DNA of 64,000 nt from Trebouxia sp. TZW2008 (taxonomy: Eukaryota > Chlorophyta > Trebouxiophyceae > Trebouxiales > Trebouxiaceae): NCBI GenBank assembly GCA_002118135.1, contig BDIU01000286.1, forward strand, positions 62,001 through 126,000, given 5' to 3'. The position numbers and the translations under genes are program-made. Shown one piece after another: positions 12,793-24,700 of this stretch; the first letter of the stretch is position 1, and each line of letters begins with the position of its first letter. The notes under the pieces are model-generated. The model worked only from the letters and a program-made list of their open reading frames with translations. It was not told where the DNA came from and made no database searches.

Positions 12793-15700
12793 TTAGATAC
12801 CAATCAATGCAGCTACAGCTAGAGCAGCTGCTCCAAAAGTCCACACGGTCATGCCGGCAGTGATTGCTCCACTAGTGTTGCCATTGTCTGCAGAACGTCC
12901 CATGACATCAGCAACACATGTGTACACTCGTTGCACAGGTATGGAATAGTCCTGCCAAAAAGCAGCACTAACCCCTGCTGTAGCAGGACTGAGTTTTGCT
13001 TGTGGGTCTTACCGCAACATTGCTTGGTCTCCATCAGTACTTTGGTAGTTGTCAGGCCTTGCACCATCTGGACGGGGTGGTGGTGGCTCAACCCTGCCTT
13101 GCATCAATGCACGTACAACATGGTATCAAATGTATGCACTGCTTGTGTGCAATGCAAGCTACTTCAGACAGTTTATGCTTGAGCTGCTCTTTGCTTCCAC
13201 TGCATATGTGGTGAATATCACTTTTACCCCTGAACAGAAACAGCAGATGCAGAAGATGCAATGATCATGTTTCAAAAGAAGTTGGAGTTAGGTGCCCCGT
13301 GTCATGTTGCTCAGTTCTAGCAGGTGCAATGCTGATTTCTTACGGCAATTTCACTGTGGCGGGAGCAATGCTGTGTTCTTGAGACAGGCTCACTTGAACT
13401 GGTTGCTGCGGTCTGCGTCACATTGCTCACAGCAACACTGTCAAAGGTGGTTTTGATAGCCAAACTCAATTGCTCTGGACAATTTGCAGGCAGATGGCTG
13501 CTGTTGTGTACCCACAGCAGGGTCTTAGAACCTCACTAGCAAGCATGCAATCCATGATAGTGATGATTATGATGATGCAAAAGAAGAAGAACAAGCTTAC
13601 TTGGGTTGGTGGTAGTGGTCTGGGTCACATTGCTCACAGCAACAGTGCCGAAGGTAGTGCCGAACACGGACGTGTCCCCAGATGACAATGTCTGGAAAAG
13701 GGCTGTTCTACCAGCCTCTGCTGCACTGTTATCTGAGCTTGTGAATGCGACCGAGTTCTCCACTATAGCGGAGCCTGTCGTCACTTTGGTGATTGTGACG
13801 TTGACAAGCGCGTTGATCTTGGCATAGATGTTTGCTTGAACAACCCTGACAAACTGCAACAGTACAGCAGAGGCTGAGGCGGCAGTTGATAGATTCACTC
13901 TCACAGCCAGGGTGACAGCCTGGCACATCAGAGAGCAAGACCTTGTGATTCATGCTGCTTTCGTTGCATCAGTGTCATGTCTGTGTCATGCAGCAATCAA
14001 TTCCAGCATGCATCCAGAAATGCAAGAGTGCCTTAGGAGCACTCATACTTATTGGAAGTACTGTTGCAACCTTCACGAGAAGTTGCTTGGGATAAGCATT
14101 GTTTTCCAAACATGCACCAGCTGCATCAGCACCGACAGCGTGATTGCCACAGTGATGAATGCAGCAAAGTTTTTCCTGCCTCTTTAGACAGAGGCTCCTG
14201 TTGAGATGGCATAGATTGCTTCTTCTTCTTCTTCTTCTTTTGTTTTTCAATGCAGCAAATTAGGTGCAGTCGTTATACAGATATCAGGCAGAGAATTGGT
14301 TGGGTTGCCAAACTCACCCTGGAGCGCTCTGTGGTATTGAAGGCATCAGCGTTCTGATACATGCCGAGGGTTGCAACAGATGTGACCGCTGGAACCATGG
14401 TAGCGTTGGAGTATAACCCAACAGTATTGCCACTGGCCTTGGCCTGCAAACATGGAAGTTGAGTCATTGAAACCCTGCTGGAACCCTTGCAGCTCAGCAG
14501 ACACAACAGAAAAGGAGTCACTGCCTGGTCATGAAGGCAACAACATCACCAGCAGCATGGAAGCAAGAAAGCTGCAAGCAGACATGTGTAGGTCATTCAA
14601 GCCCTTGATTTCTCCTTGAGCTTGGCAGGCACAACGCACAAGGGATTCCGAATGGGTCATGCCTGAAAGCACCGTCATCTGATACAGCAGCCCTGCATGG
14701 ATCAGGTAGTCAAGTCTGCATACACATATATAGAGGCTTCTTGAATCACACAGTGATATAATGCTAGTTCAGAAGGCAATTGGTCAAGTCTATATGGGCT
14801 GCTGGCATGTTGCAGATGCGGGTTGAGGTCATCTAGTAATGCGATTACCCATCATTATCATAAGTTATAACAAATAATATAATTTGTGATAACTAACCAC
14901 AGTTGAAAGGTCATCCACAAGGCTTTGAGCACAATATTGAGCTGCACAAACAATGCCAGGCAGAGGAGTGCCAAAAGGAAAGTAGTACAGATAGACACAT
15001 GTGATGGTCGCCAAAGCTATAAAAGAACACATGGGCATATGAGCGGATGAAACTGCTTCGCAAAATGTACTTGCTGGTGATGGGCTATTGATGTCAAGCT
15101 AGGGTTACGCACACTACAAGCGCACAAGATGTGACGCAAGCTCACTGGCAGAACTTTGTATCGTCAGACTTCTGGTGTCGCTAAACCCCTTAACTGAGAC
15201 AGTCTCTTACAGGCAAAACATAAAGACGCTGCGTGGACAGTATGCTGTTATCACCACTTACTGGGTTGTTAATGACACTGGACTTGACTGGGACCATCTG
15301 TTACTGGCAAAAGGTTTGCATGCAAGCTGCTTTGGCATGTATCTTGGTTCCGCTTTGGGTTACCTGGCTGCTGCTGACGCTAGTCCCCTTGACAAACGGC
15401 GTGCAGATCCCAGAAGCTGTGCCATCATCCTTTGCACCAATGCAGTTGGCTCCAAACACACAGAAATCTGCATCATGAACAGCAGTTGTGATGATACTGT
15501 AGGACACAGCATGAGCAGAACTGATAGGCAAAGTTGCATACCAGGCTCTGCTGGCGCCTGGTTGTGCGTCAGTTAGGTGAGGCATTGCTCCCCTAAATGA
15601 CAGACAATTCTAATTTGAAACAACATAACATAAAAAACCAAACCATAAAGGTGACTTGATGCGAAAGCAACCAGGCAGCGCAACAGAGGGAACATGACAA

Positions 15701-18700
15701 TGCTGCTTCTTGGACCATCAATTTGCTACTTGCTGATGGCCAATTGCTGACCTAGCCAGAAAGTTGAGCAGTTCTTCTTGTCATCAATCTCATTGTCACT
15801 TACTAGCCAGCATGACTTGTCATGGAAATCAGCACAGGGTGCTTTGTTGCATGTTGCAACATTGCGCACAACAGCCCATGAATCCGGGACCACTGCAACG
15901 CTCACCCAGAGCTGTGAAAAGAAGGCGAATGGCACACAGCTGTGCAGCACAAAGCTGTGTCACTGCACCAACAGTGTCATATGATGGGAATGGGATCAAT
16001 TTTTACCAGTAGCGGTGCAGGCCAGACCAGTTGTCAGCTTTGGGCAGAAGCCATTGCAGGCAGATCCTTGGCTGGTGCCATCGCTGCACAAGTCTGCAGC
16101 AATACAAACCCATGTGAGACCACAAATAAATGCTTCACGGAATTAGAGTAGGGGGTCATGCACGCTGAAAGTCTCTGCCAAGACATTGAGTCATCAAGCA
16201 TCTGACCAGTTTGATCAAGCAATTGACTTGCACATACAGTGGCTGACTACTAGTGCTGGAATAATAGTGCTGGTATACCAATAAGTTCATTTGTAGTGTA
16301 CCCGGTAGTACCAGCACTCTTATTTGTACTGTACCAGCACTTGTTGGCCTCCAATATAGCAATCACACGAGGTGCTGTGCTGCACCAGTGCCATGCTATG
16401 CTGATGCGCAGGCTAGATTAGGATGATAACAGCACTTACTTACCTTTAATGAACCATTGCATTACGTGCCTGCATCTGCCAAGGGACGCTTGCCGGATAG
16501 TCCAGCGCACTCATACACAACGATACGCTTTGCTACGCTGTGCTATGCTACGCTGTGCTATGCTACGCTATGCTACGCTGTTCTACGCTATGCTGTACTG
16601 TGCCATGCATTGCCAGTGCTGCGCTGCTGTGCAGGCTAGAACATGATGATAATAGCATTCACCCATACTGGTAACCACAAGAATTGCACACCTCCAATTA
16701 AGCCATCACATGAAGTGCCTGCATCTGCCAAGGGACACTTGCCAGAAACTGGGCAAACTTCTGCCGATGGGGAGCACACATCTGCACAGACAGACATCTC
16801 TGGGTACAGTAAATTCTGTTTGTAACAATTGCTGTGCTGGGAGCAGAGTACTGTGCTCATCTCAGATTATCCGTACTTAGAGGTACCATTGCAGTCGATC
16901 TGCAATAATTGGTCCCCAGTTGCATTCTACTTACATGCAGTGCGCATTTGGCAGCTCATTAGAGACACATGAACACGTGAGTCATAATTTACTCATGGTG
17001 AGTACTGTAGCCGCGAGCGCAGGAAGCTACAGCAGCACTCGGTCCAACACATTTGCCCATGATTGTGCCAGCCACACATCAGACATGATCAGTCACGAAT
17101 GGCTCATGGTGACTACCGTAGCCGCGAGTGCAGGAAGCTCCAGCAGCGGTTGGTCCAACACACTTGCCCATGATTGTGCCTACTGCGCTACAGGTCCTGG
17201 CTTGGGTAAATGGGTTTGTCTCATCCTCACATATGTCTGCAAGCATCAAGGCATGTCAGCACTTGTGTCGTGTACATAGCATGGGAAGTGTCTGCAAGCA
17301 CCAAGGGACATCAGCAAAGCCTTGCGCCATGCATGCATCTAGTGCATTTCTGATGTTGGTGTGGCAACTGTCTGCATGCAGAACAGGATGTCAGCACAGC
17401 ATTGTGTCATGCATGCATCATCCCATTCCAGACATGGCATCAAAAGTGTCTGCAAGCATCAAGGGACGTCAGCAAAGCCTTCTGTCATGCATGCATCTAA
17501 TACACGTGATGATGCATGGCAATTGTCCGCAAGCATCAAGACATATCAGCACTACATTGTGTCATGCGTGCGTACAGTACATGATAGATGGTGGCCTGGC
17601 AATTGTCTGTGCATCAACAGATGTCAGTACTGCATCATGTCATGCATACATCAGTGCATTACGGGAAACACATAGAACAAAAATACTGAGCTCAGCAAAG
17701 ACCAAAGTAACTTGGGTCGTGGTTCTCAGGGAGCATGCACAGAAATGTCGCCTGCAGCTGCACAACATCAAGTTCAGTCCTCCTTCAGTGCTTGCTGCTT
17801 GATCCAGGCTGTAACATTCTCTGTTGCGATGCTGCATCCATACCACATCGCCATTCAAGTCTTGAGATGCTTGATGCTCATGCACAGCAATGTCTATTTG
17901 CACCTGTCCAACAAGGCAAATTTCTGGGTTTGATAGTCAACAGCAGCAGTCTGAGTTTGTGGTGCCTGAGGGCAAATCAAGCTATAGATAAAGTTGGCAG
18001 CGCGCTGGGCATGACTGCAGCTGCACCATGTCTTGCTACAATAGCTACCTTTCCAACAGGCTGACAAATGGAGGTGCCGACCAGTTGTGGGACAGTTTTG
18101 TGATGCACGGGCACTTGATAAGGACATTCTTGTTGCAAGGACAACGCAATCATGAAGAACTGCTTTTCAGCTGCAGCGTACTTCTGAAAACGACAAGTCA
18201 ATGCGAGGAAAAGTTTGTTGGTCATCAGCGCAAGTAGTGTGAAGTGAAACGAGTGTACCTCCAGCATAGCATGATGAGTCTGGTGGCAGCTGAGGGCATG
18301 TGGCAGAAGTGGCACCAGCTGCAACTGGACAAGCCGTGCCTTTTGTTGTGCCGTCACTGCACAAATCTGCAGACCACACTAAAGTGTCAATGCATACCAC
18401 TGCATGCAATGCTGTTTGCACTTGATATGTATTGCAGCTGAGGGCATGAGGCAGAAGTGGCACCAGGTGCAACTGGACATGCTGTGCCCTTTGTTGTGTC
18501 GTCACTGCACATGACTGCAGACCACGTCAAAATGTCAATGCATACCACTGCACGCAAAGAACTTTGCACTTGATGCGTATTGCAGCTCACAGCATGAGGC
18601 AGAAGTGGCACCAGGTGCAACTGGACAAGCCGTGCCCTTTGTTGTGCCGTCACTGCACAAATCTGCAGTCAAAAGCCAGCACCTTGATTGATTCAGCAAG

Positions 18701-21700
18701 CCGTATCTGCAAGATGCACTGAAAGTATGCATTTGCACACAAATGCAGATGAAATAGAAAGTCATATACAGTAAAGTCTCTTTGTAAGGACACTCGATGT
18801 AAGGACAACGCCATTGGTTACCAATCACTGCATTCCAACTGCGATAGTCCTTCTGAGCAAGGACAATTCGATGTAAGGACAAGTTTGTTGGTTACCAAAG
18901 CAGTCGTTACAACGAGACTTTACTGTATCAAGCCATCACGTCCAGACAAGCAATAAGAGCCAGCATTTTGACATTGATGTTGCCAGACAATTTATGAAGA
19001 TGCTCTGACAACAAGCATCAGCATGCAGAGCAACAGGCAGTGTTTTGACATCCGATCAGCAAGTGAGGTTATCAAGATGCTGTAAATTCATGCATCTGCG
19101 CACCAAAGCAGATATAAAAGGAGTCAGTACATCAAGAGATCTTACCTCCAGACAGACAGTCAGAGCCTGCGCTGGCCAAGGGACATGTCGCTGCTGAGCA
19201 CAGCTCGCCCATATTGCCATACTCGCCGCCAGACACCTGGCACAGATCTGCAAAAAAGAAAGTTGTATCTAGGCATAAGACACATTGATCAATCTTGCTG
19301 GAACTATCCTTGCTGCCAAATTTTTTAGCAAAGGTCTGCAAGGCAAAAACTTGTTCAGGACTTGTCCTTGCCGAGCACAGCTCGCCAGCATTGCCATACT
19401 CGCCGCCAGATACTTGGCACAGATCTGCAAAACAGCATTATATCTTGCAGTAGCACATAGTGCATTTTCGTGACGCTCAGAGGCAAAGCTTGCCGACGCT
19501 ATTGCTAGGTACATGTTTGCAAGGCAGGCTTTTGGTGTTAGGGCATGTTGCTGCTGAGCAAAGCTCTCCAAGATTGCCATACTCGCCGCCAGACACCTGG
19601 CACAAATCTGCAAGGCAGGAATTTGCGTCATGGCATAGGATCATTCATCAGTACTACTGGGTCTTGCCTTGCTGCCATATTTTGGGCAAACGTCTGCAAG
19701 GCAAAATTTGTGTCAGGGCATGTTGCTGCTGAGCACAGCTTGCCTTACTTGGCACCAGACACCTGGCACAAATCTGTAAGACAGCTTCACATGTTGCGTC
19801 AGCAAATGTTGCGACGCTAAATATTGCCGCCATTACCGGGACTATATTTGCCACCAGATATCTGGCCTAAATCTGTAAGACAGCACTGTGTTTTGTAGTA
19901 GAACATGGTGCATGTTCATGACGCTCAGAGGCAAAGCTTGGTGACACTGTTGCCTGGTACATGTTTGCAAGGCATGTTTTTGGTGTTAGGGCATGTCGCT
20001 GCTGAGCACAGCTTGCCAAAATTGCCATACCCGCCACCAGACACCTGGCACAAATCTGCAAGGCAGGAATTTGTGTCAGCAAATTGGAAACATTCATCAA
20101 TATGGCCGGAACTTTCCTTTCGACCAGACTTTTGGCAAAAGTCTGCAAGGCAAAATGTTGTGTCAGGGCATGTTGCTGCTGAGCACAGCTCGCCCATATT
20201 GCCATACTCGCCGCCATAAACCTGGCACAACTCTGCAAGACAGCATCACATGTTGCAAAAGGGCAGAGCATTCTCTTTGTCAGCGCACAAGTTGCCTGAT
20301 GCTACATGCAATGATGTTTAGACATTGCCGGCTGCAAGCTGAGTGTGAAGCAGAGCCCATCAAGCTTTAGCATGCTCGCATGGTCAATTGCCAATGGCTG
20401 ATGACTAACAGCTGATGAGCAGCCTGTCAGAATGGTATGCCTACAAATGCATGCATGGCAGTCAAGGTCTTAGGACAGTTCAAGAGCAACAGCACGAAAG
20501 GCTCAAAAAATCATCACTAAGAAGCACTGACCGCTGACTGCAGAGCAAGCAGCACAAACAGTAATGACTGGTAAGGGTTAAGCATTAACAACTGTTTGTT
20601 TCAGGTTGGGTTGCTTACATGCATGTGCATGGCAGTCAAGGCTTTTGACACAGGGTGCAAAATTTGGAGATGCTGCCAGCGCTTTGATGGACTAGAGCAT
20701 GATAAAAGCATGACGCAGTTTGCATGCGAGCCATGCTTTGGAGCAAAAGCATGGCACAGCGGGACAGCATCTGCTGTGGATGCAACGCCGATGCCAGCCA
20801 TGCTCTGAAGCAACAGCATGACAGATGCTTAATCGGTTGTATGTGCATGACAGTTAGAAGTATGAGCACTGACCATTGCGTGCTGCACAGCAAGCGCCAC
20901 CAGCTCTGAAGAGGTATCTGCTGTGTATGGAATGCAGATGCCAGCTTCAGTCTGCAGCAAAAGGACAACAGACACAAAACACAGAAAGCGGCATTGCATG
21001 TGCCATGCTTTAGAGCAGCAGCATGACAGATGCAAAAAGCAAGCAGCAGTTACCGGTGCCTGCAGAGCAAGCAGCACCAGCTCTGACTGTATCCACACAT
21101 TTCCCTGAAGCTGTGCCGAATGCATTGCAGACTTGTGGGCTTGTACACAGATCTGCAAACCATACCACTGTGAATGCGTTTTCCTGAGGCTACGCCAAAT
21201 GCGCTGCAGACCTGTGAACCTGATCAACAAAACTGTAAAACAGCACCAGCTCTGAATGTGTCCCAACATTTTCCTGAGGCTGTGCCGAATGCATTGCAGA
21301 CTTAGTGGGCTTGTACACAGATCTGCAAGTTGACACAACTGTGAACGTTGCAAAGAACTCAGCATATCCTCTAGAGACCTCTCAGCACGCTCAGTCTGGA
21401 AATGGGATGCAGCGGACATTTGTTGCAGTGAAGGTTATGTTACGCTGTGCAGAATGCTGAAACATGACGCTGTGTGATCGTGCTTTTTGCTACACAAACA
21501 GCCAATCACCAATCACTGACATAACAGGCATGTTCAGCCCATGTGACTTGGTGAAGAGGCAGCATAAACGCGGTTTCGGGTCCAAGCCTGACACAGCTTA
21601 CACAGCTACAAACATCTTGGCAGACACACAGTATGTTACATACTCTGCAAAGAGGCAGCGTAAGCATGGCCCAAGTTCAAGTCTGGCACAAGAAAACATG

Positions 21701-24700
21701 ACTCACCTCCTGCCAGGCATGACTCATTCAATGCAACTGCTGGGCAACTGCCCACGTCCCCACATGCAACCCTGCCGCTGCCTCCAGTGCTACACATGTC
21801 TGCACAGACACAACATACGTCAGCCGCGCAACCAGAAAAGTTACACGTGAACACAGTCATGACACTTGTCGGCCATGCAATCAAGGCGATACACATCTGC
21901 ACAGACATGACACATACCTATTGTGCATTGAGAATGAGTCACCCTGGTTTTCATCACTTAGGTGATGACTGGCCGACATGACAACAAGCGCAGCCAATGT
22001 TGGTTACATCGTGTGACTCAAGTCAAGTATGAAGTCGTGCTGCTTTCTTTGCAAAAGCGATAGCAAGCTAGCTGCTGGGTCACACAGACTGGCTGGCCTG
22101 GCATCAGGGCAGTGACTTGAACTGCAGTGTATGAGCCACAGCCACAACCCACATCGATCACAGCTATGATGGTACTGTATGCAAGGGTGATGCAGAGCGT
22201 CATGCTAAATGATTTGTCAGCTGACCTGCTGGGTCACATTGAGAGCCTGGTCTGGCATCAGGGCAGTGGCTTGAACTGCAGAAGCTTGCATCCAAGGACC
22301 CCTGATTGTTACACACATCTGCACAGCAATGCAAAGCATCAGCAACTTGGTCAATTGTCCAAGCAAGACTTGATTGCACACACGTAACATCAGCTTGCTT
22401 GATGTGTTTGAAGGTGCAAATGTGTCCAGTCGAAATGGCCAACATCTACTTCACAAGTCCTTTCATGCAGGATACTGAATCAAATATAACTCTTTACCTG
22501 CTGGCGGATGTCCAGGAGGAACAGGCTGTATGCAACTCAACACTTCTCAAGCCATATGCACTCAAGTACAAACTGTCACATGAATGCATGAAAGCTGGGT
22601 AGCTCAAAGAGTTTGCAGGCTCACCATATCCAGCAGTACAAGTTGCTCCAGCAGCCTTTGGAGTCACGCACACACCCACAGCTGTGGTCAGGAAGTTCTC
22701 AGCCTCAAATCCATCTGTGATGCGGGCATTGCAGACTTGCGATGTGATGCAGTCCCCTGAAGCCACCAGACTACTTTTGCTGGAAGATCGGGAGCACAGT
22801 CACCATGTTCCATGTGTGTCGATGTGAGTGCTGTGAGTGAGTGAGTGATGTGAGTGCTCACGTCACGACCCAACAAAGCATGAACGTACGATAACTTATA
22901 AAAATTGATGCAAACATTTGTCTGTAAGCTGTTCAATGCAAGGCATGCAAGATGCTGGAAAGAACCGGGAAAAGAACATGCATGTGTCTTCTGCAGCTCA
23001 CAGAATGTGACGGCGATACTGATAGTTGTAAATACACAGCAGAGCGAAGGGCTTAGACACACAAGATCTTTGTGACGTCTCAATTTGGCTGCATGTAAGA
23101 GCAAAGTTGCAGTGCAGTGCAGCTAGCATATGATAACATGCAGTCTTTGTTTCAGTAAGAAAACAGTGTAGATTGAACATATGCATTTTACATTCCACAG
23201 CATGCATTGCTGCAAATGCCAAAAGAGCATATGTTTGTGAAAAGTTGAATACCTGTGAATTGCGAACATGAACTTCCTGCAGCAAATGCTGGGCAACCAT
23301 AACCATCATTGCTGACGCTTTCTTGATCATCTTGAGGCGTGTGTTTCCCACAGGGTGCTGAGGTTGTTGCGCTACTAGCACACAAATCTGCATCACACAA
23401 AGAAGTAGCTTTTGCATGCTTTAGCCAGCCAGCACCAATGTGATAATGATAATTATCATCACACCTCTCAGCACATGTGCTAGGTGTTTGCAGGGCACGT
23501 CCTGTCTCGCCAGGCAGGCTTGTTCTGAGCGTCTTTGCCAGCACTACTCTCTGAATGTGCCACAAAGTGGCTACAATATCATATCTAGTAAGTTCAGGCA
23601 ATCTGTCACATGCGGTCCGTTCAAAAGCAAGGATGCCAACATTCACTGTGTGAACTAATCACTGCACCAAGCCATCAATTTCACTTACAACGCTTCAATG
23701 TCTGAGCAGCGTCGCAGCAGTGGCATGACACGCAATTGCATTGGTGACTACAATTGCAATAGATGACTCACATCATGTTGGTCACCTAGTGACCATATGG
23801 TAGTGACTCATATGACAGTAGCATCTGAAGCCAATGCTGTGCATACATAAGGCAGGCTTCAGTCATTATCATCCACATGCTTGCTAGTGAGACCCCAGTG
23901 GTGGTTCATCAAATCCTTCAGAAGTTTTGGGGTGGACAACGCATCCCGTCAATTGATAGAATGACCAGCTTCACAACACGTGACTTATTGAACTGCACTG
24001 CAAACTGAGGCGTGCGCACATCCACCAATGGGAGCTTGTGAACCTCCATTAACCAACTGATCAACAGATTGATAAGCTGGGGACTTATCAATCTTGCCCA
24101 GTAGGACCCAAAGGCGGACCCCAGTCCTGCTACAGCAGGGCTTGGTGCTGCTTTTTGGCAGGGCTCTTCCATCCTTGTGGTACTAACACTGCATGTCCCT
24201 GCTAGATGCACAGGCTTTGCAACAGCTTACCACCAGGGTTGCAAGCATCGCCTGCTGTAGCATCTGGACACACTCCTACATGTGTGTGGATGTCCACAGG
24301 GCACAGATCGCCAATGTCGGCGTCTGAGTTTGGAGCTGTGGGAGTGCAGGTATCTGCGACAGACAGCACACAATACAATCAGTCCATCAATGGATTGGTA
24401 CCATCATGGGGGTCACACAAACATTTCAGGTGTCACTCATTGGATGACGTTTGATTGCTGTTTGATGTGCAACAGTTTACATGTGATTCTGTGTGGTCTA
24501 TACCAAACACAGGCTGAGCTTTCCTGACCAACCAACAGTGCTGACGCTGCAGTTGCACATGGACTGACATGTCACAGTAAGAGACACTGTGAATGCAACT
24601 CAGAGCTGAATCAAACTTTGAAGCATTAGAGAGTGTCCACACCATTGAGTTTGCAAGCAGCGCCTGCTGGAACAAAGTCAGGCGATGTGCTTGCCTCTTG

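Noticed and set aside
17225..17665. CRISPR-like array
   Set aside because: Regular repeats, but the units are continuous diverged minisatellite with no unique spacers, in a eukaryotic intron.
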